A stretch of DNA of 64,000 nucleotides from contig JAHLKD010000005.1 in the NCBI GenBank assembly GCA_025526935.1, positions 434,001 to 498,000 of the forward strand, given 5' to 3'. Below the pieces are notes generated by a model. It worked only from the letters and a program-made list of their open reading frames with translations. It ran no database searches and was not told the DNA's origin. The position numbers were made by a program, and so were the translations under genes. Every line of letters begins with the position of its first letter. Position 1 is the stretch's first letter. Positions 21,033 through 32,454 of the stretch are shown here, piece after piece. Source of the stretch: Cladochytrium replicatum (lineage: Eukaryota > Chytridiomycota > Chytridiomycetes > Cladochytriales > Cladochytriaceae).

Positions 21033-24000
21033 ATGTACCGCCCACCGTACCAGCAGCAACCGCTTGGGAGTAACAACAATCCGAATGCCAATTTTAACCA
21101 GTCGGACCACCAGCAATCCTACTACCAGCCGCAAAACTACTACCAGCAGCAGCAAAACTTCAACCAAAATAGCAACTTTCCGCAAAATGGCCAGCAACAA
21201 CCCCAAAGTACCTATCCTCAAGGTCAGCAAACCATGACTATAGGGGGTCAACCGGTCATGGTCGGTGGTCAGCCGATGCCTGTCGGTGGTATGCCTTTGG
21301 CTGCTACAGTTGGTGCATCTCCTCGCCAAAGCCCTCTTATTCCTCCACTGAAGCTGCCTGGTCAATCTAGCCCTGTCGTTCAGAATGCTGTTCCTCCTAA
21401 TAACGGCGAGACTTCCATTCCTATGATTCAATTCCTCCAACAGTTTGTTGTTGCTTCGGGATTCGGACCAGCCCAAAAACTTCCCCCGAGCCCCACCCGC
21501 GCACAAGTCAAGTCGCTGGTTATCCAGTTCTTGAACTCTTCGCGGGTTGGTGCGAAGGATGTCCGAGTGTCGGATGATGTCTATGGTGGTTCAGTTTCGC
21601 TCTCTGCCAGAGGACGGCGAATCCTCGAAAACTTTATCGAAATGCGTCGGAGAAGCTCATCTGCCGTAGCTATTCAAAAGCTATGGAGAGGGTATCGCGC
21701 TCGTAAGCTTGTTGATCAACTGAGGGCGGGCGTCATTAGTATGGACCAGATCCAGCCCCGGGATGATGCAAAACCGCAACAATCGCCTCCGCAACAATAC
21801 CAGCTGCAGCAGGGAGCTCAGCCGGGATCCCACACTTCGGGAACTCTTTCAGAAGTCTCTCCACCGCTGAGTGCCGTCGCACCGTCCCCAAGAAACCAAG
21901 CTGCCCCTTCACCACGAATGGGAGAACAGCAGAGATCACCCGGAGAGTTGCGGACTGGTGGGGACGATACTATTCCAAGTTCGCCGTCAATGCAACACGA
22001 GCAAAAAAAGAAGAAGCCATCTTCCATCAAAAAGCATCTCAGCCGTATCTCGGTTGCCTACCACGAGGTTCTAACCAAAGCTGATAATCAGGTGCGTCTC
22101 AATTAAAATCAAGTGGAATGAATTGTCATTTAACCTCTTCATAGCCGAGCGAAACTTCTGACAAAGAGCTACAATTTATGAAGCTTCTCAATTCGGAAGA
22201 AACCTTCAAACTCTCAGCGAATGTGAACCGAATTTCCAAAGGGGCCTCGCGGTTGTCGATGATTACTCCAGACAAGCGCATGTCGCTTGCGGGTGATGGT
22301 GAGAGAAAGTTCAATAACAAACGATCCTCAACCTAACATCTGACTTAAGGTTCGCGTACGCCTATCCACATGTATACTGACTACAACCCTAAGGTTGTGG
22401 CATGGTATGACTCTCTGGTGTGTACCGTTCCGTTCCACTTCTAATTTCAATGGAATACCAGGCTTGGGGAAGTGCTCAACAAGGATTTTCCTCCGGACAG
22501 TGACCTCGTCTCACTTTTGCGCTCTGGAGATCTCCTCTGTGAGCTCTGCGTTGCAATGTACCCAACCATCCAGTGCCAGTTGCTTGGTCGCGGCTCAGAA
22601 TTCACCGTGCACAAGATCATCTTCTTCTTGGAGCTCTGCAAAACTGTTGGGCTCAAACCTACCATTTTGTTCACGGTTTACGACTTGCTCATCGGTCCCG
22701 AGGATGACCCTCAATGCAAATCTGCTCTGACGGTCTTGCGAACCGTTTGTGCACTGGAACGCGTGGCACGAAAGAAGGGCTGGGATGGACCGGCTCTCGT
22801 TCTTAAGTCGGAAAAGGAACGCTCTGAAAAGGAGAAGGCTGAAAGGGCGGAGCGAAGAGAGCGACGGAAAAGCCGTGAACAGGGAAGGAGTCGCTCAGGA
22901 CCAGAAGGTGTTGCTAGCCCTCGACCCAACGAGCAGGCTCTTTCTCCCCAACCAGCTTCGGCAACGATAGATTCTACAGAGCAGCGGGGTGCCATCGCAC
23001 AAGTAGAGCAGCCCACTCCCTATCACGCAAATCAGGAACAGAAATTGGGTCAGCCCATTGTCTCTGGTCCCGTCTTCGATCCAGCAACCGGACGCTTTTC
23101 TCCTACAAACGTGGAGCAGATCAGCAACACTGGAATGCATATCTCGTCACCTGTGCTCAATGTTTGGTTCCCCGTAAGGCAGCTGGGTAATCGTGATAGC
23201 AGCCAATCCGTTGCATCCGCCGTGCGCTACAACAGCGCACCGACGGAAAAGGCGGAGAATGAAAGCCCCACATCCGGCGGCGGTTTTGGAACAATCGAGC
23301 GTCGGGTCTCTGACGTGTTTTCGCCTTCACTAGCTGCAGCAGCTGCCGCTGGGGTTCCGCAGAACATTATTCCGTTCAGCGCAAATGCAGTAGCCCATCC
23401 ACAGTTGCAACAGAGCCCTTCGCACCAGGGTATTCCTACGTCCCCGCCTCAGCAGCGACAAGTTTCTCCCGGGCTTACCGAGTTTGGTGTTAAGCAGCAG
23501 GCACCAAACCAACAGTTATATGGTGCTAGCCAGCAACTGTACGGTGGAAAACAGCAACTTTACGGTGTCAATCAGCAGCAGGTTTATAACCAACAGCCGC
23601 AAGGACAGCAGCAACAGCAACCTTCCCAGCAGCAGATATACAATCAGCAACCACAGGGACAACAGCAGTGGGGACTACAACAACAGCCTCCGCAGCAACC
23701 AAACCCGCAAGGCTCACTCCAACGTCGTCCTTCTGGTCCTGAAGACGACGACCCGTACGGTCTTCGTGCCGCTATTGCTGGTGTTATGGAAAGCACAGGC
23801 TACCCCAATCCGTCGGGAGCGCATTTGCAGTTGGGTTCCGATCTTCCGCTTCCCGCTAGGGATGAATCCCTCAGTCGTGTGCACAAGGTGACGCACCCCT
23901 TGCACAACCAGATGCAGCAACAGCAGTACGATCTACAGCAACCCCACCAGCCAATCCAGGGTGGGTCAATGACGAGACAAGATGCTGCGGCGGCGGCGGC

Positions 24001-25407
24001 TTTGCTTTGGCAGCAGGAAGAAGAGCGCGCGAAGAAGCAGCAGGAGGAGAAACGAAAGAGGCAGATGAGCGAGGAAGAGAGGCAAAAGCTGGAACAAGTG
24101 GATGCCGAAAGAGCTCAGTGGAGAGAGCTTGTTGCTATGAAGCATCGTCGACAAGCTCTTATTTGGCAGTTCATCTTGAATGAGGTTTTGTTAAAATTTG
24201 TTCAATGGTCGTTCCTATGCTTAATTTTGTGGCAACTCAGGAGGCTTACGTTCGTAGCTTGGCTGCCGTTGCAGCGTTCTTGGCACAATTACTGAAGCGT
24301 CGGCGTCGGCGCACTAAGCGACTTTCGCAGCGAATCAGCACAACTTTGGACACGCTCACAACCCAAAACCCCTCAGATCCCGAATCAGCTGCTGCTGCCG
24401 TTGCCTCGGACGTGAGCGCGCAACAGAAGGCCGAAGCCGAGCTTGAGGAGTTGACTGCTATGCACAACGCGATGGCGGATATGCATTCGATCCACCTCGA
24501 ATTCTTAGAAGAGATCCGTGAATTGCACGTTGCTGCTCGTCGTGGTGGTGCACCTGATTCAAGCACCTATTTCCTTCCTCAGGTTGGCACATCCCTGAAG
24601 CAGTACATTCACGACAAGCGTCGCAGCGTTGGCAGTGCCGACGGAAGCAACTCTGTAGACGGCAGCGTGGATGAATCAGGGCGTTTCAATCCAGATGTGC
24701 CTCCAGCCGCAATGACAATGATCGGAGACAGCTTGCTTCGAGTCGCGACACTGCTTCAGCGCCCCTACATTACTTACGCAGTTGTAGCGCTCTCCCCCGC
24801 CCTCGGCAGGCCAGTCATTAGCGGGCCAGCCCCTCCAGTCGACTCTGATCGAGCCGCTTTCGTCCTCGATGTCGTGAAACGCTTTGTTGGCAAGACTTTC
24901 ATGAAGACCCAGCAGTTAAGTCAGCGTGGGAGCAAGCTTTCCAACGACGGCTCAGGCGGACGTGGGAACGGGCTTCGTCCATCCTCTCGCCTTTCTTACG
25001 TGTCCGATGATGGTGATAACTCCGAATCCGCCGGTGGATCTTCGCAGCTCTCTGCTCTCCAGCGGGACATTGAAGCCGCGGCCGCGGCTGCGGCAAGTGT
25101 CGGCGGGCTTGGAAGTCTGTCCCGAGGAATATTCCCTAACGATAAGCGGAGCAAACGAGCCTCAACGTCCTCGATGACGTCGGAAGACGACGGAAAGGAG
25201 GAAGACTGGAGCGTGCATGCGAAACGACCGGTGATTCGTCTAGCGAAGGAGTACAGGAAATTGTTGGAGGAGCTTGTTACTGCGTGCGCGGGGGTTGAGA
25301 TTGGAGACTATGCGCTGAAGCGCGAGGACAGGCGGATAGCGTTGGCGGTGATTAAAATGGAGTCTGTTGCTGGAGCGATCTGTGATCGGTTGGAGCTTGA
25401 AGTTTAG
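21033..25407 (+). CDS. Multidomain protein with IQ motif, calponin-homology domain and RhoGEF (DH) domain
   Basis: Exons 21033-22091, 22145-22298, 22350-22419, 22462-24184 and 24241-25407 join in phase (introns 42-56 bp) to about 1390 residues. The N-terminus is Gln/Asn-rich. One IQ motif follows (AVAIQKLWRGYRARK), then a CH-type domain (VVAWYDSLVLGEVLN, LVSLLRSGDLLCELC, FFLELCKTVGL, LFTVYDLLIG). A long Gln-rich linker with internal repeats precedes a charged helix and a Dbl-homology domain that starts RRQALIWQFILNEEAYVRSL and ends EYRKLLEELVTAC...LAVIKMESVAGAI. DH domains activate Rho/Rac/Cdc42 GTPases; CH and IQ suggest actin and calmodulin links. No PH domain follows, which is unusual, since the protein stops shortly after the DH. 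An acidic and Ser-rich insert splits the DH. Confidence 0.8.
23510..23700 (+). repeat. Gln/Tyr-rich internal peptide repeats in the RhoGEF gene
   Basis: The linker contains three QQLYG units (separated by two to three residues) followed by two near-identical YNQQPQGQQQ units. CAA and CAG codons are mixed, so the repeat is at protein level rather than a simple trinucleotide run. Confidence 0.75.
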
Positions 25408-26272
25408 GGAAGTGTTGCAAGGCGCTGCTTAGGGTTGGACGGCATTGAGAATTTTAGATAGTTTTTGTTGTTCCTGGAGAGTATGCGGTCTTTGGTGGTG
25501 GGTTGGATAGAGTCATCGGGTATTCTTTTGGTTATTCCTATGCCGGCATTTTCCTGGTTCATTTGTGATGAAACTTCCCATTCGTGCTGTCTCGTTGAGT
25601 GATAGTAGTTTGTTTGCGACACATTTGTACTTTTCTATGACCATATGGCTCAAACACAGGTGTACTGAGACTGAAGTTTGCCAACAAACAGATGAATTTT
25701 ATTGATCCGCTTGAACACGTCAAGCAATCGTCCATGACCATGTTCTTTCCCGTTCTGATCGCACTGGCCAGCTCCACTTGTGCTTGACTTGACAATGTTG
25801 ATATGTACTGGTGATGATGGTCTACATCCGAGATCGATCTCGCGTGACAACTACGACGTTTCCTTTCGAACCTCGATGCGCCGTTTCCCCGAGTTCTTGC
25901 TTGATGGGGATAATTGCAACCCGATTGTTTAAAAGTTCATGATGTCCCAGAGGCTTCGCGCATCCCCCATAATCGCGCTGCCATACCAGGTCATAATCGT
26001 CGTCCACTCGCTGTTGGAACTCGTTAACCTCCGGTACGCTATCTTCCACTACTTTGTACATCTCCAACGACCCTTCAGCAGCAGGTTTACTTGCTTGAGC
26101 TGTAAACAAGATACTTGTATGTGAATGGAAATGATTTTACACATTTGACTAACATATCACATTCCATTTTTATTTACAGACGTGCACCACGTCGTAAGTT
26201 TTCTGACTGCTGGATGTGGTTTCTCTATTGACGAACATGAGAGTGATCTATAATCAGGACCAGCTATGATGA
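25408..26272. other. Intergenic region with a weak minus-strand frame
   Basis: Several overlapping short frames on the minus strand. The best, 26109-25822, reads like protein (MYKVVEDSVPEVNEF, DYDLVWQRDYGG) but has no ATG at its start and no recognised domain. It could be one exon of a small gene or chance. Confidence 0.3.
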
Positions 26273-27560
26273 ATGGAATGGGTGGCAGTGCTGGGTTTAT
26301 GGGTTAATGAGACGATTCACAATCTCAAATTCAAATACGTTGAGTTGCAAGAATCTCACAAGAAAGAGATAAATGTTGCTCGGTATGAAGATTATTTTTC
26401 ATATATTGATGTTCTTTCAGCGGTTGGAGGCAAAGTTAGACCTGGTAAAAAATGTATCAACGTGGCAACTCCGGAAAAGGAGAGAGATGAGCTGAATTCG
26501 CAAGTGAGAAATTACCGCGGTGGAGAGTCTGATCCATTCGAAAAAGACCACACAACTCACGAAAAGGAAAGGACTCACGGCGAACTATTGGCAACTAGAA
26601 AGAAGTTGGAGGTCACACAATCTGACGATAATAGATTGGACATCTCCTACAAAAGACAATCACAAGAGAAACAACTAATCCAAGCAAACTTGGTCATAGC
26701 CCAAGACGAATGTGGAAAATTCAAGGACCAGGTTATAGTTATAACCTAAGAGATGATTTATACAGGTTAATGAGCAGCTCCAAATCAACCAGAACTTGAA
26801 GAACAAAATCGAAGAGATGTACAAAGAAGTTCAGATCTCAACCCATTGACTAACTTCAGACACGGGGGGGAGGAATCTTCTGTTCTATCCTTCTATATGG
26901 ACAGTAACAAGGCCCAGATCCGCGAGCTCCAGGCTGAAAAAGATTGGGCTACAAACGGAAATAAAACAGGCAGAGCAGCTGGGACAACAAGAGGAACACC
27001 TGCGATTGAATATTTCACAAGTCTGTGCGGATTTGGTAAAGGCAAACTTAATTCTTAAAAAAAACGAGTTGGAAGATGTTGGATGAATCTCGAAGGAAGA
27101 TTCATAAAGATACAAGAGCAGGAGCTCATACAACTTGGACAGGACAAAGGGTGAGTAGAAGAAAGCATTCCAATGGATTTCCTACTGATCTCTAAGCACA
27201 GGCTTCTGGTTGATGACGTAGCAGAACTCCGCAATGCAACAGAGATTCGTCAAAGTAAAGTACAGCTGCTAATGAGGGAGAAGCAAGAGGCCCAGATGCA
27301 ACTTGAAAGATTCCAGCGTGAAATGTCTGCCCGTCGTGAATTTTCTCATCTGATCCAGGAGCTCGAATCTTCAGGAAGATGATCCAGACGAGACGCTCTT
27401 CGCGTTGCTTGCGGATGTTCCGGTTTCGAACCGTGCGCTCTCCCGAAGATCGTCCAATTGGTCTGCACACATCGTTCATTCGATGTGTCAGCAATGCTTT
27501 CAGAAAACCTTCTTCAGGAAGAACTCTGAAGCTTCAAAGCTCTTCTTCACTATCACACTC
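26273..27560 (+). pseudogene. Fragmented coiled-coil coding region
   Basis: Short frames in series are rich in Glu, Lys, Gln and Arg, typical of coiled coils: KKEINVARYEDYF near 26375, EKERDELNSQVRN near 26480, NKAQIRELQAEKDW near 26910, and REKQEAQMQLERFQREMSA near 27290. They lie in different frames with stops between. Some stops could be removed by introns, but no full model works by eye. The last part (DDPDETLFALLADVP near 27385) leads into the decayed phosphatase-like copy downstream, so this could be the remains of the gene that once abutted it. No function is assigned. Confidence 0.4.
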
Positions 27561-29090
27561 GCAAAAGCTCACCGATGAACAAGAAAGGTTTTGTCCGAAT
27601 CAGGGATAATCGCGAAATCCGTCTCAAACACATCAAGCGCAGCAGAACAAACACTTGCCGCTCTCCGCGTTGAAAGGATCCTTTTTCAGTTTCAAAACGA
27701 ACTCTATCTCGTTCAACCTATTTTGGACACCTACGCTTCACTCAACACTCGTCTGTACGCAGCCACTGGAAAGGCAACCAGCCAGCATTGGGGATGTTGG
27801 CCAGATGTTCCACATGCAGTCCGACAGCAGCTGGACAGGAAAAGTTGGACGCAGTCCCCAATCGATGCGCGATTTGACTACAGTGTTATCACATACAACA
27901 ATCGGGATGGTGCATTTACGATGGGACTCAACCATCCACTCTTCAACCTGAACAAGTGGAAGCTGGATGTGAGAATGTATCAAAGAGCGCTTTCAGTGCA
28001 AGTCTTACGGCGACGTACCCGTTGATTCCGAACCCACGGCCTACCTTGAACAACAAAGTGCAAGAGAAGAGTGCTCTTTAACGATCCAAACAATGACGCA
28101 TGGTTCTCCTGCAGCTTTAACCAATGGAGTTATGGTTGGTGCCACAGTAGACGTAAGCGGTACAGGTCCTCAGGCTCGGCTTGAGTGGTGATGGCGATCA
28201 CGTACGAGATGATCCCGGAACTTGCGGCTGCTCACGCTGGGCATCTTCTCGTAGCAGCGCTGTTTTTGAATGGATCCATAAAGTGATTATCCGATCACAG
28301 CAAATTATCACCTCACTCAACGAAGCTGGTTCAACAACTGCATCCACGTGTGATCGTTCCCACCCAAGATGGGAACCGCGTCTCCATGTACATGATGATT
28401 GGTGATGTTGAAGCCTTCCACTACAGCTCCACCACACAAACCTGGAGATCACTTGCTCGGCATCCCTTGTTACATGAAGAAGTTCGGCTCAACACATCAT
28501 CAACGCCGGGAGCGTTAGGAGGTGACGAGCCACGTATTCGCGGTTTGCATGTCTGGAAAGATACCGATTGGCAGCGAACAACCGTTAAGAAGCCAGCCAA
28601 ATGGTTCGAAGACCAGGGTCCCCCCGCAAAGCTCAGAGGAGCTGTTGGTGTAAGATAATCGTCCAACCTGCACTTTGGCATGATCAGCTGCAAACCTGGT
28701 GACATGTTTGTATTTTCCACTTACAGCCTCGGTGACACGATCGAACCTTTGCAGCTGTTTCCGACACCAAACCACGCTGCGAAGGCTCTCAATTGTATCG
28801 AAAAACGGATGACGGAGCACCAATTTAGTCCCGAGGACATGGATGGCACTGACACTCAAATTCTGCAAAATACGTTCAACAACAGCAATTACGAAGATTG
28901 GTCCGCGTTTTCGACAAAGCAGCCGGATGGTGCTTGCCAGTTATTCGGGCTGAAGCAGCGGATCTTCACTGCCTTGATGGCGGATGTCCCGCCGTATCGG
29001 AATGTCATCATGAAAAAGTGCATCCGGCATGCAATGTATGTGACGGGATAGGAAAGGGAGATGATGGAATAAGATGAGTATCCATTGGCG
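27560..29090 (+). pseudogene. Decayed paralogue of the PPM-type phosphatase-like gene
   Basis: Colinear with the intact gene just downstream but broken by several frame changes and stops. Matching segments include LRVERILFQFQNELYLV (intact copy LRVERILQMFQRELYLV), GKATSQHW, FNDPNNDAW, VIIRSQQ...NEAGSTTAS, MYMMIGDVEAFHYSS, SNLHFGMISCKPGDMFVFS and LKQRIFTALMADV. In the phosphatase-like DGSG position the copy has DVSG, so a predicted metal-binding Asp-Gly pair is lost. The frame is interrupted near 28020, 28185, 28350 and 28660. This is a tandem duplicate that has lost coding capacity. Confidence 0.82.
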
Positions 29091-29482
29091 AGCAAGCAAG
29101 AGAAGAGCGACACGGTGCAACAGCTTAGAAATGACCTTCGCGGTGCAAAGTTACAACTAACCGATTCAGAATCGTGGCGGGAATTGATCGTGCCCAACTG
29201 CAAAGATGGATCATTTGGCCATCCAAGTCATTGAAGCTTAGATGTCTTGCTCGTAGCCTTGCCTGATCAACTATTGACGTCATTTCATGTTCGAGTTATG
29301 TTTTACGCCAGTTGTGTATTGCTTTTCAATCTGTCGATATTCTCATTCCTTTGCATTCATCTGGTAACCTCTTTATGCTTTCCAATACAAACCAATAAAT
29401 TCTGTTCATTTCGAAGGCACTATCCAAATTTTGCCACTTAATATTTTATTTTCCTCTCAGGTGCCGAATGTGATCTGATCAA

Positions 29483-31594
29483 ATGGGCCCAAAACCATCA
29501 CCTCCTCCCGTTCTGGCGGCAGATCCTTCGATGATCCCTAGGAAAGCACGAGGAAAGCTCACCGATGCATCTGAAGCGGACAATGTGCTTTTCGAGGAGC
29601 TGAAATCTGCAGATGTCCCTGCTATAGACGGAGTTGCTTCACCTTCGCCAACGGCTCCGCACTTCCCCCAATTGAGAGCAGTCGAAGCCTTCTTACAATA
29701 CTTCAATGTCGGCGCACCGAAAAGAAACGGAGCCTTGAATGGCCATGCTTCACAGCCTTCTTCTCGACCTTCGTCTCGTCCTTCCTCCCGCCCTTCTTCC
29801 AGACCCGCTACGCCAGCTCAGGACATGCCTTCAACGCAGACCCTTGCACGCCAGTATGCCGAGGCCCTTACTCACCAGGCCAACCAGTCTCCGGAACAAG
29901 CGACTGTAGCACTTCTCCGAGTCGAACGAATACTTCAGATGTTCCAGCGAGAACTGTACCTCGTCGCACCGTTGCTCGAATTATATCCCAAGCTCAACGA
30001 ACAGCTTTTCGATGCAACAAGAAAGGCAACCAGCCAGCATTGGCGGTTCCTTCCCGAACTTGCGTTGGCACTCGACTGGAGAACTGGGGACGAAGGCGTC
30101 ACTCCTCCTTTCGCACGACGGCATCCTGTCGACGAGCGATTCGATTACAGACCTCTTTATTATGGGAAGAGCATGGTCGCAGAAGAATTCGGCCCAAGTC
30201 ACCCACTAAGCAGTTTTATTAACGTTCAAGTTGGCACGGACGACCTGCCGCCTGCCCGGTTCGCTGCTACATTAACTGCCACGTACCCATTTATTACGAA
30301 CCCGGCCAACCCGATGGGTCTGTCTCCCGATAAGCCGAGCAAATTATTGCTGAATGATCCTAACAACGATGCGTGGTATGCTATCAAACCGAAAGAAGCG
30401 AACGTGATCATTGGTGGTACGACAGATGGAAGCGGGTCTGGCCCGCGAGCGAGACTTGCTGCGAATATTGTTCTCGCCATCGTGCATGAGATGGCGCCGG
30501 AAATATGGGGTGGGAAGGGACCAGGCTGCAAGACTACGCAGGATGTGATGAAGTGGTTGCAGCGTGTGATTATTCGGTCGCAGCAAAAGATCTCGCTGAT
30601 AAATGAAGCCGGGTCGACAACAGCGTCGGTGTACGTGATTGCTCCCCTGGAATTACCACATGGTGCGTCGGAGTACGTCTGCATGTACGTGATGGTCGGC
30701 GACGTAGAGGGATTCTACTACAGCTCTAAAGGGAGAACATGGCGAGCATTACCGCGTCATCCACTACTGCGCGACCCCGCCCGCTTGAATGCTGCCATGA
30801 CACCAGGGTCTTTAGGAGGACTACGAACTCGGGTGCCAGGAATGTACTTGTGGTCTGAAGAAGATTGGGGTAGTGCAAGGGTCGAAAAAGCCGAGCACTG
30901 GTATGAAGATGAGTTGGCTCCAGCACCCTTCTCGCCAGGAATGGACATGAAAGCATCCAACCTGCACTTTGGGATGGTATCCTGCCGACGAAGCGACATG
31001 TTCTTGTTTTCGACTGATGGACTCGGCGATTGTCTCGACCCTAGGCAACTGTTCCCAACTCCTGAATGGGCTTCAAACGCTGACAAAGAACTCACACAGT
31101 TCTTTGCGTCACGAGGTGTCAATGCGAAAGATCTCGATACACACGATTCCGAGATCTTGAGCGACTTTTCTTTTGCGGATACGAATGCGAACGGTGCATC
31201 TCCTGGTGCCAACGCATCGATTGCGAACGACTGGGCAGCATATGCGCAATGGGACGCAGATGCTGCATGCCATATTTTCCGCTTGAAGCAGCGCGTGTTT
31301 ACTGCACTGATGGCGGATCTGGGAGAGCGTCAGACACTTGCACACGAAGTCATGGAGCGGTGTGTTGCGCACGCGACGGAAGTGACACGACGCGAGAGGG
31401 AGCTTTATGATACCCCTGGCTACGCGATGTCGACTACAAGGGAGTTCAAAGTCAATAAAGTGAACGAGATCCGGCGAAATTTGATGGAGATTGCGGAAAA
31501 GAAGAATGAGAAAGGTTGGAAGCGGTGGATGGTACCGCTGGGAAAGATGGATCATCTAGGGATCCAGGTTATCGCTGTTTCTTGCTTGGATTGA
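29483..31594 (+). CDS. Divergent PPM-type (PP2C-like) phosphatase domain protein
   Basis: A single uninterrupted exon of 703 residues. The N-terminal 200 residues are polar and include a four-fold Ser-Ser-Arg-Pro repeat (near residues 92-107). A helical part follows (LRVERILQMFQRELYLV, ATRKATSQHW). The C-terminal half carries a sequence order typical of PPM phosphatases: GGTTDGSGSGPRARLAA (DGxG-like metal site), NEAGSTTASVYVIA (GSTA-like), YVMVGDVEGFYYS (VGDS-like), and SDMFLFSTDGLGDCL (DGLWD-like Asp-Gly). Metal-binding residues are only partly conserved, so activity is uncertain; the family dephosphorylates Ser/Thr with Mn or Mg. No signal peptide or membrane segment. It sits downstream of a decayed copy of itself. 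Confidence 0.6.
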   Translation: MGPKPSPPPVLAADPSMIPRKARGKLTDASEADNVLFEELKSADVPAIDGVASPSPTAPHFPQLRAVEAFLQYFNVGAPKRNGALNGHASQPSSRPSSRPSSRPSSRPATPAQDMPSTQTLARQYAEALTHQANQSPEQATVALLRVERILQMFQRELYLVAPLLELYPKLNEQLFDATRKATSQHWRFLPELALALDWRTGDEGVTPPFARRHPVDERFDYRPLYYGKSMVAEEFGPSHPLSSFINVQVGTDDLPPARFAATLTATYPFITNPANPMGLSPDKPSKLLLNDPNNDAWYAIKPKEANVIIGGTTDGSGSGPRARLAANIVLAIVHEMAPEIWGGKGPGCKTTQDVMKWLQRVIIRSQQKISLINEAGSTTASVYVIAPLELPHGASEYVCMYVMVGDVEGFYYSSKGRTWRALPRHPLLRDPARLNAAMTPGSLGGLRTRVPGMYLWSEEDWGSARVEKAEHWYEDELAPAPFSPGMDMKASNLHFGMVSCRRSDMFLFSTDGLGDCLDPRQLFPTPEWASNADKELTQFFASRGVNAKDLDTHDSEILSDFSFADTNANGASPGANASIANDWAAYAQWDADAACHIFRLKQRVFTALMADLGERQTLAHEVMERCVAHATEVTRRERELYDTPGYAMSTTREFKVNKVNEIRRNLMEIAEKKNEKGWKRWMVPLGKMDHLGIQVIAVSCLD

Positions 31595-31813
31595 TGCGGA
31601 AGACACGTTTTTTGGAACTTCATGTTGGTTTTGACATCCCAAATTGACCTTTCTGTTACACCCTCTTTGCGGACAATCGATGGATGTGCGGATTTTCACT
31701 AGACAAACAAATGATTTCATGCAGTTCACTGTTACTAAGCAACAGGTTTCGTTTCTTCTCATAGGAGACATTGATCCAGAATAAACTGCAAAACTTTTTG
31801 GTTTTGAGAACAA

Positions 31814-32110
31814 TTATGAATGTTGTTGCAACGATGGTGGTTCCCAAGAACCTCCATCCGTAACCCAATTAACGCCTTCTGGCTTTTCAATATCGAACGG
31901 ATACGCAATGTGGGTTATGGGAGGGAGCACTCCGCGGCGTGCGATGTATTGCCCGGGATACAATCTACGGCCGTAATCGAAACGTGCAAGAGTTGCCGGG
32001 TTGTCGTTCAAACTTTCGTAGCTTGTACCAAACCTGAGAATCTTTGGGAATAAACGTGCCATCGACAACGTCGTCCTCAAGGTCCACTTCTTGGGAAAAA
32101 ATTGATTTAG
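31814..32110 (-). pseudogene. Relic of a cytochrome P450 C-terminus
   Basis: On the minus strand one frame has a P450-type entry (LEDDVVDGTFIPKDSQVW, compare the family's DxxYxGxxIPKGTxV) and the overlapping next frame has the heme-loop region FDYGRRLYPGQYIARRG followed by PFDIEKPEG. In functional P450s the loop reads FGxGRRxCPGxxxA; here the heme-ligating Cys is Tyr (TAT, one transition from TGT) and the first Phe-Gly is changed. The stretch that should lie between the two motifs is missing and the frames differ. All point to a dead fragment. Confidence 0.72.
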
Positions 32111-32119
32111 CAGGTGCAA

Positions 32120-32279
32120 ATGGCGCTGGACAGCCATCTCGTCGCTCAACTCCCCGGGGGCATCTCAGGCTGACATCATCCGCGCAAATCAGAAGGATGT
32201 TTACTACAAGGCATTCCTTCAGGATCAGCTGTCCTCAACTTTTAGTGACCAGATCAGAAACGCAATAATGGAAGTTTGA
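32120..32279 (+). pseudogene. PEX10-like N-terminal fragment
   Basis: From 32169 the frame reads ADIIRANQKDVYYKAFLQD, very like the N-terminus of the peroxisomal RING protein PEX10 (consensus IRAxQKDEYY). It starts directly after a CTCAG acceptor-like sequence and stops at TGA 32277. A Met frame at 32120 (MALDSHLVAQLPGG) lies one register away. No RING finger or membrane part follows in the next 1.5 kb, so this is an isolated exon or fragment. It lies immediately beside the P450 relic on the other strand. Confidence 0.5.
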
Positions 32280-32454
32280 ATATGTCCTCTAAATCTGAAA
32301 ATATTGATACGTTTGAATGATTCCTGAACACTTCTTCAAGGATGAGTTCGGACGGATTCAAGCACAGCACTTTATTATTGGCCCAAAAGCTTCGACTTGG
32401 AAAGTCTCATTTGCCAAAAAAGTATGGATCTTTTTGGTGTTGATTTGAACGGCT

